Of a stretch of DNA of 64,000 bases, positions 8,431 through 16,334 are shown in pieces. This stretch comes from Luteolibacter sp. SL250 (GTDB taxonomy: Bacteria; Verrucomicrobiota; Verrucomicrobiia; Verrucomicrobiales; Akkermansiaceae). The stretch spans positions 558,001 to 622,000 of the forward strand of contig NZ_CP113054.1 in NCBI RefSeq assembly GCF_026625605.1, read 5' to 3'. Each line of letters starts with the position of its first letter. Positions within the stretch are counted from its first letter, which is position 1. The notes under the pieces were generated by a model, which ran no database searches, was not told where the DNA came from, and worked only from the letters and a program-made list of their open reading frames with translations. The position numbers and the translations under genes are program-made.

Positions 8431-10325
8431 AGACCGGCGCTCCCGGCGATGGTTTCCAGTTCCTCCCACCGCGCGTAGATGGCGGCGGTCTTCGCTTTTG
8501 CGGCGTCGAGCTTCTCCACCAGGGCGGGGATGTCGTTGAAGTTCTTTGCCTGGAACTCCGGGTCATTGAGTTGGGCTTCCAGTGCGGAGACGTCCTCCTC
8601 GGCGGCGAGAATGGTGTCTTCGATCGACTCCAGTTCCTTCCGTTCCGCCAGCGTCAGTTTGCGGGGTTTTCCGGAGGAGGCGGCTGCTTTCTGTTTCGAG
8701 GCGGTGAGCTGGGCGTAGGCCGCGGCCTGGGCGCGCTGGGCGGCTTCGCGGGCCTGCCGTTTTTCCAGGTAGTAGGAATAGTTCCCCGCCTGGACGGTCA
8801 CGCCGTCATCCTCGAAGGAGATGATCTGGTCGCAGATGCGGTCGAGGAAGTAGCGGTCGTGGGAAACGACGAGCACCGAGCCGTCGAAGTCCGCCAGCGC
8901 TTCCTCCAGCATCCGCAGCGACTGGAGGTCGAGGTCGTTGGTCGGCTCGTCGAGGACGATGAGGTTGCCGCCGTTCTTCAGAACCTTCGCGAGCATCAGG
9001 CGCGCGCGTTCACCGCCGGAGAGGAGATCGACGCGCTCGTTGATGCGCTGGTCGTTGAAAAGGAAGCGGCGCAGGTAGGAGCGGGCACCGAGTGTCTGGT
9101 TGCCGAACTGGACCTTCTCGTTGCCGTCCGAAATCTCATCGAGCAGGGAGCCGGTGCCATCGAGCTGCATGCGCGTCTGGTCGATGTAGTTCACCTTCAC
9201 GCGCTTGCCGGTTTCCGCGCTGCCTTCGGTGGGCTGGATCTGGCCGAGGCAGAGCTTGAGCAAGGTGGTTTTGCCCACACCGTTGCGGCCGACGATGCCG
9301 GTGCACTGGCCGGGGCGGAGCGAGAAGTCGAGGTGGCGGAACAACCAACGGGGGTGTGCGGCGGTGCCCACGTTGACGCCCGCGCCTTCCAACTCGACGA
9401 CGACATTTCCGAGATCGGGAGCAGGCGGAATGAGCAGGTCCATTTCCCGTTCCTCGGGCGGTGCCTCCAGCCCTTCGATGGCATAGAACTGGTCCATCCG
9501 GTGGCGGGACTTCGTGCCGCGTGCCTTCACGCCGGAGCGCACCCACTCCAGCTCCGTGCGGAGGAACCGCTGGCGGCGGCGCTCCGTCTGTTCCGCGATT
9601 TGCTGGCGCACCGCCTTCGACTCCAGATAGGCGGTGTAGTTGCCGGGATGGGAGTAGGCCTTGCCGTTGTCGATCTCGATGATGCGGGTGGCGATCACAT
9701 CGAGGAAGTAGCGGTCGTGGGTCACGAAGATGACGGCACCGGGGAAAGTCTTCAGATAGTCCTCCAGCCAGCGGATGGACTCCGCGTCCAGATGGTTGGT
9801 CGGCTCGTCCAGCAGCAGGAGATCCGGCTGGCAGGCGAGCGCACGGCAGAGCGCGACGCGGCGTTTCTCACCACCGGAAAGCGGGGCGACGGGAGCGTCA
9901 AGCGGCGGCGCACCGAGGGCGGTGACGGTCGCCTTGATGCGGGCATCGAGGTTCCACCCATCCGTGTGGTCGATGAAATGGAGGAGATCCGCCAGTTCCG
10001 CCTCGGAACCATCGCCGTTCTCATAGCGGCGGATGGCGTCCACGATGTCAGCCGCTCCGGCTGCGATGTTCTCGTGGACGGAGAGGGTGGGATCCAGTTC
10101 GAACTCCTGCGGCAGATAGCCGACGCGGATGCCACGGCGCAGGGAGATGTCCCCGGAGTCCGCCTTCTGCTGGCCGGTGAGGATCTTCAGCAGGGAGGTC
10201 TTTCCGCAGCCATTCCGCCCGACAAGGCCGACCTTCTCTCCGGCGGAAACCGCGAGCGTCACGCCATCGAGGAGGTTCTGGTATCCGTAGGACAGGCGGA
10301 TTTCGTTGGCGGAAAGCAGGGACAT
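8415..10325 (-). CDS. ABC-F family ATPase (Uup-like)
   Basis: This soluble 636-residue protein has two ABC domains and no membrane segment. Walker A motifs are GRNGCGKT (36-43) and GRNGVGKT (346-353). There are two LSGGE signatures, Walker B motifs [12 protein letters not shown] and [11 protein letters not shown], and a linker of about 80 residues between the domains. A C-terminal coiled coil ([17 protein letters not shown] onward) is typical of Uup. ABC-F proteins act on the ribosome, usually resolving stalled translation; Uup also affects DNA transposon excision. The last residues, [10 protein letters not shown], are not native: they are translated from a REP palindrome. The start at 10325 places the first ABC domain at the N-terminus. 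Confidence 0.9.
   Translation of the reverse strand: MSLLSANEIRLSYGYQNLLDGVTLAVSAGEKVGLVGRNGCGKTSLLKILTGQQKADSGDISLRRGIRVGYLPQEFELDPTLSVHENIAAGAADIVDAIRRYENGDGSEAELADLLHFIDHTDGWNLDARIKATVTALGAPPLDAPVAPLSGGEKRRVALCRALACQPDLLLLDEPTNHLDAESIRWLEDYLKTFPGAVIFVTHDRYFLDVIATRIIEIDNGKAYSHPGNYTAYLESKAVRQQIAEQTERRRQRFLRTELEWVRSGVKARGTKSRHRMDQFYAIEGLEAPPEEREMDLLIPPAPDLGNVVVELEGAGVNVGTAAHPRWLFRHLDFSLRPGQCTGIVGRNGVGKTTLLKLCLGQIQPTEGSAETGKRVKVNYIDQTRMQLDGTGSLLDEISDGNEKVQFGNQTLGARSYLRRFLFNDQRINERVDLLSGGERARLMLAKVLKNGGNLIVLDEPTNDLDLQSLRMLEEALADFDGSVLVVSHDRYFLDRICDQIISFEDDGVTVQAGNYSYYLEKRQAREAAQRAQAAAYAQLTASKQKAAASSGKPRKLTLAERKELESIEDTILAAEEDVSALEAQLNDPEFQAKNFNDIPALVEKLDAAKAKTAAIYARWEELETIAGSAGLQTGS
8421..8446. 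repeat. REP palindrome at the convergent ends of RAYT and ABC-F genes
   Basis: GCCGGTCT-GA-AGACCGGC (8421-8438) is a perfect 8-bp-arm hairpin followed by GCTCCCGG. It belongs to the same family as the pair within the transposase. It encodes the last residues of both convergent proteins and may also act as a bidirectional transcription end. Confidence 0.8.
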
Positions 10326-10453
10326 GGACGGCGGAGGTTGCCTGCGAAGCGGGGAAACGTCCATCGCGGAGATGCGGGAGATCGGTGCGACATTCCATGG
10401 AGGCAGTGGTTGCCGCGTCCCGCGGCAGTTTTCCTCCGCAGATGGATTTCAAA

Positions 10454-10600
10454 TGGTCGGGGCGGCGGGATTGCCTGCGCTTCGCTCCGGCCAAGCGGGA
10501 TGCGGCTTCGCCGATTTTTCTCTGAGGATGCTGCGAGCATCCGGAGGCTTTCGAACCCGACTCCGCTTCGCTGAGTTTGGGTTCTCGTCCCGCCTCGGGC
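10454..10600. repeat. Partial duplication of the tRNA-Pro 3' end
   Basis: The 19 bases 10454-10472 (TGGTCGGGGCGGCGGGATT) are identical to 10660-10678, the CCA end, acceptor and T-arm of tRNA-Pro, and about 13 further bases before them are similar. After 10472 the copy is interrupted, and a T-loop-like TCGAACCC recurs at about 10548. The rest of 10326-10659 is repeat-like and GC-rich with no gene. Confidence 0.6.
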
Positions 10601-10659
10601 AGAATGGGCGGGTGGAGTTGCAGGGTCGGACGGGTGGTTCCCTGCGGATGATTTCCGAA

Positions 10660-10736
10660 TGGTCGGGGCGGCGGGATTCGAACCCACGGCCTCTTCGTCC
10701 CGAACGAAGCGCGCTACCAGGCTGCGCCACGCCCCG
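10660..10736 (-). tRNA. tRNA-Pro (anticodon CGG)
   Basis: Read on the - strand, the sequence folds as a 77-base cloverleaf. The acceptor stem is CGGGGCG with CGCCCCG, the discriminator is A and CCA is encoded. The D-arm contains AGCCTGGTAGC, the anticodon stem CTTCG/CGAAG encloses the loop TTCGGGA (anticodon CGG, reading CCG), and the T-arm contains GGTTCGAATCC. A partial copy of its 3' end lies about 200 bases away. Confidence 0.95.
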
Positions 10737-10856
10737 ACACTTTCGGCGTTCTTCCCAAGGGGAACTGTCCGGCCCCAATCTTGGAATTTTCGCCGCCGGT
10801 GCAAGCGGAAATTTTCGCTGTAGCGGTACCGGAATCGCTATCTCGTGGCCGCGTTT

Positions 10857-11648
10857 TCAGGGGAAGAAATGCCGGAGCGCTTCCATGGCTCCGTGGGCGT
10901 GGGCGGTGGTGCAGGGGTAGCCGCCGGTGGCGGCGATTTTCCGGCGGATGGCCTCGACGGCGTTGGCCGGGCAGGCGGCCATGCCGGCGTGGGCGGGGTC
11001 GAGCATTTCGAGGTCGTTGTGGCTGTCACCGATGGCGAAGCAGCGGTTCGGGCCTAGGCCGTTGAGGCGGGCGATCTCGGAAAGGCTGCTGCCTTTCTGG
11101 TAGTCCCGGTGGCCGAAGCGGAGGTAGATGGAGTTGCGCTGCCAGCCGAGGCGTGGCTCCGCCGCTGCCAGCGGGGTGATACGGCTGAGGATCCATTCCA
11201 TCTCCTCATCGCTCTGGGAGATGATGCCGGCGGGGTCGCCCTGCAGCTCGATCCACTGCGCGCCGGTGTTTTCCTCAACTTCCTTGCGGATGGTCTTGAG
11301 GAGCTTTTTGGTGCTTTTGAAAAGCCGGTGGATTTCCTTCTCGCAGGTCTTGTTCCACTTTTCATGGGGCAGCCAGCGACCGAAGGGATTGGGGAAATAG
11401 ATCTCACGTTCCCGGGCGACGACGTAGTCGGGGAGGAAGGGGAAGCGGCTTTCGATGAAGCCCTCCACCATCTGCGCCATGGACCGCCCGGTGTTGATGC
11501 CCCAGACCGCGCCGTGGGTCCCGCGCAGCGACTCGATGAGCGTGAAGAACTCTCCGGGCACCGGAGGCTCCGCCGCGGGATCGTGGAGGGTGCCGTCGAA
11601 GTCGAATGACAGGATGGCGGAGGGGGAGATGGGTGGCAGGGCTCGCAT
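10857..11648 (-). CDS. HAD-superfamily hydrolase, Cof/sugar-phosphatase type
   Basis: This 263-residue cytoplasmic phosphatase has the HAD nucleophile motif SFDFDGT (Asp16, Asp18) and a C-terminal metal-binding motif [10 protein letters not shown], followed by [13 protein letters not shown], which is characteristic of the Cof/sucrose-phosphate-phosphatase (type IIB cap) branch. The substrate is probably a sugar phosphate but cannot be specified. It is the last of three same-strand genes with short gaps (13 and 24 bases), after a small membrane protein and a spermidine-synthase-like protein, so they are probably co-transcribed. Confidence 0.82.
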   Translation of the reverse strand: MRALPPISPSAILSFDFDGTLHDPAAEPPVPGEFFTLIESLRGTHGAVWGINTGRSMAQMVEGFIESRFPFLPDYVVAREREIYFPNPFGRWLPHEKWNKTCEKEIHRLFKSTKKLLKTIRKEVEENTGAQWIELQGDPAGIISQSDEEMEWILSRITPLAAAEPRLGWQRNSIYLRFGHRDYQKGSSLSEIARLNGLGPNRCFAIGDSHNDLEMLDPAHAGMAACPANAVEAIRRKIAATGGYPCTTAHAHGAMEALRHFFP

Positions 11649-11660
11649 GGTGGGACGCGC

Positions 11661-12020
11661 TCAAAGGTCGATGGCATCCACCACGCTGTCCACGATGGAA
11701 TGGACGATGTCCGTGGAGAGGTGGTCCGCCATCCCGGAGAGCGTCCGGCGCATGCCGAGCAGGGAGAACACGATGAGGAAGCCGCCAGTGATGATTTCCA
11801 CCAAACGGATCCAGTCCTCCTCGAATGGCCATCCGGTGCCGGCGGACACCAACAGCAGCACCGCGGCAACCCCCATGGCGATGCGGGGGGAGGCGGGAAG
11901 GACCTGGACCTTCAGCGAGAGGATCTCCTCCCGCCGGAGGGAATGGTGGAGTTTCCCCGATTTCCTGATGGCCGCCTTTACCGCGCGGCGTCGGATTGAC
12001 TCTACCCGGGCGGCTTTCAT
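11661..12020 (-). CDS. Hypothetical small membrane protein
   Basis: This 119-residue protein has a basic N-terminus (many Arg/Lys in residues 1-37), two predicted transmembrane helices (RIAMGVAAVLLLVSAG and LVEIITGGFLIVFSLLGM), and an acidic C-terminal amphipathic helix (DHLSTDIVHSIVDSVVDAIDL). I recognise no family. It sits between the SAM-fold enzyme and the HAD phosphatase and is probably part of their operon. Confidence 0.65.
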   Translation of the reverse strand: MKAARVESIRRRAVKAAIRKSGKLHHSLRREEILSLKVQVLPASPRIAMGVAAVLLLVSAGTGWPFEEDWIRLVEIITGGFLIVFSLLGMRRTLSGMADHLSTDIVHSIVDSVVDAIDL

Positions 12021-12044
12021 CGGGTGTGTGAGGATGCGTCCGGC

Positions 12045-12722
12045 TCAATCGACCGGACGGCCCTTCCGGGCGAGCCAGATAGGCTGGAGGCGCGGCTTCT
12101 TCGCGTTCGGGGAGACGGGGACGGTGTGTTCCGCCACGTCGAATCCCGCCTGTTGCAGGCGCTTGTAGATCATCGCGTTCGGACGGGAGCTGGCAATGGC
12201 CAGCAGGCCGCCGGGCTGGAGCGCTTGATAGGCGGCGGCGAGCCACGAGCGGTCCTCCGGCCACGGGCGGTTCTTCGGATTGAGGGGGGCGGCATCCATA
12301 TGGATGAGGACGGCGTGCAGGGTGCCGCTCTGGCGGGCCAGCGCGGACGGTCCGACATCCGTCTCCAGGGAGACGCGGGCGTCCGTCTTGAACGCGCCGT
12401 CCGGGATGTGACGATGATGCCACGCGGGAATCTCCGGAAGCGGCTCGATCACGGTGAAGCTGCCGCGCTTCTGCGGCAGTTCCTTCGTGATGGCGTCGAG
12501 CGCCTGGCCGAGTCCGAGTCCGATCAGCCAGATCTTCGGCTGCCGGGCGGGGCGGAATGGCGCTGCAGCGAGGAATGCCAGCTCCTTTTCCGCCGCGGCG
12601 GTGGATGGTCCACAGATCTGCTGGCCATGGACTAACAGATAGAGCCGGCCGTCATGTTCCTGGAGGAGGAGGTTCGTCCCGTCCTGCAGCGTGGTTTCTT
12701 CGAGGTTGTTTCTTGGCTTCAT
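12045..12722 (-). CDS. Spermidine synthase-like SAM-binding-fold protein
   Basis: This 225-residue protein has an N-terminal beta-rich segment (residues 1-55, GRLYLLVHGQQICGPSTA), then a Rossmann fold starting IWLIGLGLGQALDAI (the glycine-rich nucleotide loop), an acidic ribose-binding end FTVIEPLPE, and a late LQPGGLLAIAS motif. This layout matches the spermidine/spermine synthase family. The canonical catalytic Asp motifs are not clear, so it may be a divergent methyltransferase-fold protein rather than a true aminopropyltransferase. It is the first gene of a three-gene operon. Confidence 0.65.
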   Translation of the reverse strand: MKPRNNLEETTLQDGTNLLLQEHDGRLYLLVHGQQICGPSTAAAEKELAFLAAAPFRPARQPKIWLIGLGLGQALDAITKELPQKRGSFTVIEPLPEIPAWHHRHIPDGAFKTDARVSLETDVGPSALARQSGTLHAVLIHMDAAPLNPKNRPWPEDRSWLAAAYQALQPGGLLAIASSRPNAMIYKRLQQAGFDVAEHTVPVSPNAKKPRLQPIWLARKGRPVD

Positions 12723-12772
12723 CGAGCTTGCGGCTTGCTTTCTTGACGCAGTTCTAGTAGATGGCGGGTACT

Positions 12773-13027
12773 ATGTCCACAGAACCTGCTACTCCCGTGC
12801 CGGGTGCCGACAAGAAAGTCGTCGCCGGAATCCTCGCCATCCTGCTGGGCGGCTTCGGCGTCCACAAGTTTTACCTCGGCTACACGAAGGAGGGGGTGAT
12901 CCAGCTCCTGCTGAGCCTCGTCTGCATCGGTGGCATCATCGGTATCATCGAGGGGATCATCTATCTGACCAAGAGCGACTCGGAGTTCGTCGCGACCTAC
13001 ATCACCGGCCGCAAGGGCTGGTTCTGA
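12773..13027 (+). CDS. TM2-domain membrane protein
   Basis: This protein of about 84 residues is a typical TM2-domain protein: KKVVAGILAILLGGFGVHKFYLG, a short DxF/HKFYLG-type turn, and a second helix (GVIQLLLSLVCIGGIIGIIEGIIYL). The two helices with the conserved turn define the family, whose role in bacteria is unknown. The frame opens at ATG 12761; ATG 12773 (MSTEPATP) is preferred because GGCGGG lies just before it, but this is weak evidence. It is followed by a clear terminator. Confidence 0.85.
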   Translation: MSTEPATPVPGADKKVVAGILAILLGGFGVHKFYLGYTKEGVIQLLLSLVCIGGIIGIIEGIIYLTKSDSEFVATYITGRKGWF

Positions 13028-13072
13028 CGCCCCGGAGAGGGCTGTTCGGTTTTTGACCTGTTTTCCAAAATG

Positions 13073-13102
13073 AAAACCCCGGCCGGATGGCCGGGGTTTT
13101 TC
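13073..13102. terminator. Bidirectional intrinsic terminator between TM2 gene and HU gene
   Basis: AAAACCCCGGCC-GGAT-GGCCGGGGTTTT is a perfect 12-bp stem with a T-run on both strands. It ends the TM2 gene on + and the HU gene on -, which converge here. Confidence 0.92.
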
Positions 13103-13137
13103 GGTATGGGTTTTTCAACAACAGATCGTTTCCGGAA

Positions 13138-13413
13138 TCAAAGGCTGGCCTTGAGGACGGAGGATGGCTTGAAGCCGACGGACTTGGAGGCGGCGATCTT
13201 CATGGACTCTCCGGTCTTCGGGTTGCGGCCCTGGCGTGCGGCGCGCTTTTTCACCTCGAAGGTGCCGAAACCGATGATCTGGACCTTCTTGTCTTTCTTG
13301 ATGCCCTTGGCGATGGAGTCGAGGACGGCCTCGACGGCTTCGTCGGCGGCGCGCTTGGTGACGTCTTTTCCGAGGGCTTTCTGGACGGCTTCTACGAGTT
13401 CGGCTTTGTTCAT
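13138..13413 (-). CDS. HU-family nucleoid DNA-binding protein
   Basis: This 91-residue protein has the full HU/IHF pattern: helical dimerisation N-terminus MNKAELVEAVQKAL, the core IIGFGTFEVKKRAARQGRNP and the arm-end signature NPKTGESMKI. HU binds and bends DNA as a dimer and organises the nucleoid. It is slightly shorter than IHF subunits and has the HU-type GFGTF motif. The frame could start upstream at 13452, but MNKAEL is the family start. The gene is monocistronic, ending at the shared terminator. Confidence 0.95.
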   Translation of the reverse strand: MNKAELVEAVQKALGKDVTKRAADEAVEAVLDSIAKGIKKDKKVQIIGFGTFEVKKRAARQGRNPKTGESMKIAASKSVGFKPSSVLKASL

Positions 13414-13647
13414 GGCAGACGTGTTTGTGAGAAGGGCCCGGAAAATTGGCAAGAGAAAAGCTGATAGCCCGCGGGAGAATTTTTCCTAGAGGCTGCTTGA
13501 CTTTCAGGGGGGGAGGGACGTATGCGCGGCCCTCCGGGCGGGGCGGGGAGGGGATCGCGGGGGCGGCGCTGTTTCTGTTAGATTCTGTTAGATCGGGGGT
13601 GCCTGGATGAAGCGCGGGTGGCTTGACCGCCGTGCCAGCATGTGGGG

Positions 13648-15000
13648 ATGCAGGGTACGCCACACGGGCCTGATGTCCTGGAGCGCGGGGTGTCCGCGGT
13701 CCAGGCCGCGGCGCGCGCGGTGCCGGAGGCGGATGAGCTGGATGCGGAGCTGTCCGCCGCGGAGCGTGCGGCCGCGCGGGGGTATTTCCTGCCGGATGAG
13801 GATGATGCGGTGAGACTACGGTATTTCCAGTATTTGTCCGTGCGGGGGGCGCTGCTGGTGACGCTGGAGGACCTGGCGGAGGCCGCGGGGACGGGCGGTG
13901 GTGACTGGCGTGGCAGGCTGCCCGTGTTCGTGACGGCGTTCGCCGCGGCCTGCGTGCTGATGCGCGCGTCCGGGTACGTGGTGAGGCTGGCGAAGGACCG
14001 GCCGGTGGTGTGGAAGAAGCTGGATGAGGGGAATGAGGCGGCTGGCATCCCGCGGAAGACGTTCACCGCCCTGTACAAGTCCGTCTCGTCCCGGAGGAAC
14101 TGGCAGCGCTTCATCGCCGCGGCGGATTTCTATTTCCGGAACCGGGATGAAATCAGATCCCTGGCGGCGGATCCGGTGGTGGGGCGGATGGTCCTGTTGC
14201 TGGAAACGGAGGAGCCCACGATCGAGCGGCGGCGGCGGGAGGCGCTGAAGCGCTTCATTTCCTACCGCTGGTTTTCCTTCCTGAGGAGGCACCGCTCCGC
14301 GTGGCGGCAGGTGATGTTCGGGCTGTTCAAGGTATCCGGCAGTGCCATCGCGGAGCTGAGACAGCCGGGTATCAAGCCATCCGGGGCGCCAAAACGGATC
14401 TCAGACCGTCTGCGGGAGGAGGTGCTGGCGAAGGCGAAGCCGGGGGACGTCTTCGTCACGCGGCACGATGATGCGGTAAGCAACCTTTTCCTCCCCGGAT
14501 TCTGGCCACACGCCGCACTTTATCTGGGTACCTCCGCGGAGTTGCGGGATCTCGGGCTCGCTCCCGGCCTGCCGGAAGATGGCTCCCGGTGGTTCCTGGA
14601 GGCGAAGAAAGATGGCGTGCGGCTCCGGGATTGCGCGGAAACCCTCGCGGTGGATGCCTGCGTCCTGCTGAGATCCCCGCTCGGCCCGGATGAACTGGCG
14701 GTCGCGGTGCGGCGGGCGCTGCTCCACGAGGGGAAGCCCTACGATTTCCTCTTCGACTACCGTTTCCAGGATGTGGTGGCCTGCACGGAGGTGATCTACC
14801 GTGGATTCCACGGGGTGGGTGTGGTCGTCTTCCATCTTGAGGAAGTCGGTGGGCGGCTCTGCCTGCCGGCGGAGGAGATGCTGAACCAGGCGCTGGATGT
14901 TGGTTTCAAGGTCATTGCCGCGGCCGGGATCGGCGGCGGCAAAGTTCTGACCGGGATGAAGGCGGAAGTGGCCTTCCATGGCAGCCGCCAGCCATTGTAA
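13648..15000 (+). CDS. YiiX/NlpC-P60-like cysteine hydrolase domain protein
   Basis: This protein of about 450 residues has a helical N-terminal half (residues 1-250) of no recognised family and a C-terminal domain of the permuted NlpC/P60 (YiiX/YebB) type. The C-terminal domain shows KPGDVFVTRH, the histidine motif FWPHAALYLG and the cysteine motif VVACTEVIYRG. The reversed His-before-Cys order is the mark of the permuted papain-like fold. Such enzymes are thought to act on lipids, peptides or cell-wall bonds; the substrate is unknown. There is no signal peptide or clear membrane helix. The start is uncertain: GTG 13642 or ATG 13648. Confidence 0.75.
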   Translation: MQGTPHGPDVLERGVSAVQAAARAVPEADELDAELSAAERAAARGYFLPDEDDAVRLRYFQYLSVRGALLVTLEDLAEAAGTGGGDWRGRLPVFVTAFAAACVLMRASGYVVRLAKDRPVVWKKLDEGNEAAGIPRKTFTALYKSVSSRRNWQRFIAAADFYFRNRDEIRSLAADPVVGRMVLLLETEEPTIERRRREALKRFISYRWFSFLRRHRSAWRQVMFGLFKVSGSAIAELRQPGIKPSGAPKRISDRLREEVLAKAKPGDVFVTRHDDAVSNLFLPGFWPHAALYLGTSAELRDLGLAPGLPEDGSRWFLEAKKDGVRLRDCAETLAVDACVLLRSPLGPDELAVAVRRALLHEGKPYDFLFDYRFQDVVACTEVIYRGFHGVGVVVFHLEEVGGRLCLPAEEMLNQALDVGFKVIAAAGIGGGKVLTGMKAEVAFHGSRQPL

Positions 15001-15023
15001 AGTTAAGTTAAATAGCTGGAATT

Positions 15024-15058
15024 CAAACGTTTGTCCGAGCTTGTGAAAAATTTCACAA
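15024..15058 (+). promoter_or_regulatory. Two palindromes upstream of the ATP synthase operon
   Basis: CAAACGTTTG (15024-15033) is a perfect 10-base palindrome. TTGTGAAA-AA-TTTCACAA (15041-15058) is a perfect 8-bp inverted repeat. They lie 33-67 bases before the atpB start in an AT-rich stretch and look like operator sites overlapping the operon promoter. The factor is unknown. Confidence 0.5.
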
Positions 15059-15090
15059 ATAGGCCTTGCGAAAGATCTGGACGTTATCAT

Positions 15091-15999
15091 ATGACCCACG
15101 CGCCCGACGCAATCGGGCTCACTTTCATGCGATTTTTCCTCACCTCATCGGCTGTCTGGCTCACAGGCCTCATCTCCGCTTCCGCGGCTGCAGGTGGTCA
15201 TCATGCTCTGCCGCTCGACGCGCAGCGGCTTCATGAGACCCTCCCGATCAACAACTCCATCCTGATGGTATGGATTGCGGTCGGGTTGATCGTCCTGTTC
15301 TGCAAGGCTGCCACCCACAAGCTCGCTTTCATCCCCGTCGGCATCCAGAACGTGGCGGAATGGGCGGTGGAGTCCCTCTATAACTTCCTGGAAGGCCTGA
15401 TGGGCGCGCACCTCACCAAGCGCACGTTCTGGTTCTTCGGCACGATCTTCTTCTTCATCCTGACCTCGAACTACCTGGGTCTGATCCCCGGTGTTGGAAC
15501 CGTGGGCCAGCATCTGGTGGATGCCGAAGGCCACCACGTCGGCTTCCTGCCATGGCTGCGTGGCGCCAACGCCGACCTCAACATGACTGCGGCGATGGCC
15601 TTCTCCTTCGCCGCCCTCTGGTTCTACTGGGCGATCACCGAGAACGGTGTGAAAGGCTTCCTTTCCCACATCTTCGCGCCGAAGGGTGTCAGCGGCATCC
15701 TCTTCTGGCTGATGGTGCCCCTCTTCTTCTTCGTCGGCATCCTCGAGGTTGTCTCCATCGGCATCCGCCCGGTCGCCCTCAGCTTCCGTCTCTTCGGCAA
15801 CATCTACGGTGGTGAGCAGACGCTGGAAGCGCTGATGGCGCTGGTCCCGATCAAGTGGCTGCACTTCCTGCCCGCCCTGCCATTCTACTTCATGGAGCTT
15901 CTGGTCGGATTCGTCCAGGCGCTCGTCTTCACCCTTCTTTGCGCCATCTTCCTCAAGCTGATCTGCGACCACGGGGATCACGACGAAGCGCATCACTGA
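15091..15999 (+). CDS. atpB: ATP synthase Fo subunit a
   Basis: This 302-residue membrane protein forms the proton half-channels of Fo. It has five to six helices. The essential Arg is Arg233 in the conserved block ALSFRLFGNIYGG, and C-terminal helix residues follow in FVQALVFTLLCAIFLKL. An N-terminal hydrophobic segment (MRFFLTSSAVWLTGLISASAAAGG) may be a cleaved signal. ATG 15091 is chosen; ATG 15127 (MRFFL) is also possible and would give a cleaner signal peptide. A longer frame from 15031 would run through the upstream palindromes. No atpI precedes it. Confidence 0.93.
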   Translation: MTHAPDAIGLTFMRFFLTSSAVWLTGLISASAAAGGHHALPLDAQRLHETLPINNSILMVWIAVGLIVLFCKAATHKLAFIPVGIQNVAEWAVESLYNFLEGLMGAHLTKRTFWFFGTIFFFILTSNYLGLIPGVGTVGQHLVDAEGHHVGFLPWLRGANADLNMTAAMAFSFAALWFYWAITENGVKGFLSHIFAPKGVSGILFWLMVPLFFFVGILEVVSIGIRPVALSFRLFGNIYGGEQTLEALMALVPIKWLHFLPALPFYFMELLVGFVQALVFTLLCAIFLKLICDHGDHDEAHH

Positions 16000-16072
16000 A
16001 AATTTCAGTGGTCTGACCATGGCAATGACCGTGGGGGCCGCCGGAAACCAACATCAAACACAACACAAGATA

Positions 16073-16267
16073 ATGTTCACCAAAGCATTCGCAGTCGCCG
16101 CCGCAGCTATCGCCGGTGGTATCGGTATCGGTCTCCTCGGCGCCAAGGCCGCTGAAGCCACCGGCCGCAACCCAGGTGCAGCCACCCCGATCCTCGTGAT
16201 CTCGATCATTCTGGCCGCTCTTATCGAGGGTATCTTCATCCTCTCGGCCTTCGCTGTTCCGTTCTAA
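16073..16267 (+). CDS. atpE: ATP synthase Fo subunit c
   Basis: This 64-residue hairpin protein forms the rotor ring. Helix 1 is Ala/Gly-rich (AIAGGIGIGLLGAKAAEA), the polar loop is GRNPGA, and helix 2 carries the ion-binding Glu52 in AALIEGIF. The Gln in helix 1 and the Glu-Ser/Thr pair of Na+-type rings are missing, so the coupling ion is probably H+. It is shorter than most c subunits (about 70-85 residues). ATG 16073 is used; the longer frame from 16019 adds a hydrophilic stretch with no counterpart in the family. Confidence 0.93.
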   Translation: MFTKAFAVAAAAIAGGIGIGLLGAKAAEATGRNPGAATPILVISIILAALIEGIFILSAFAVPF

Positions 16268-16278
16268 GTATTGCAAGT

Positions 16279-16307
16279 CCGCACACGCCCGATGAGGGCG
16301 TGTGCGG
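16279..16307 (+). other. Intercistronic stem-loop between atpE and atpF
   Basis: CCGCACACGCCC-GATGA-GGGCGTGTGCGG is a perfect 12-bp stem with a 5-base loop and no T-run after it. Placed directly after atpE inside the operon, it looks like an mRNA-stabilising or processing hairpin, or a partial terminator, which would favour atpE output over downstream genes. Confidence 0.7.
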
Positions 16308-16334
16308 CACCCTTCTCCGCCGAACCCTCACGAT

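Noticed and set aside
8571..10574. 667-codon open frame on the + strand
   Set aside because: It is the antisense shadow of the ABC-F gene; high GC content keeps reverse frames open. The - strand frame has all ABC motifs.
12743..12774. TTGACG and TACTAT as a promoter for the TM2 gene
   Set aside because: The spacing is 20 bases and the putative -10 overlaps the start codon, so it is not a credible promoter.
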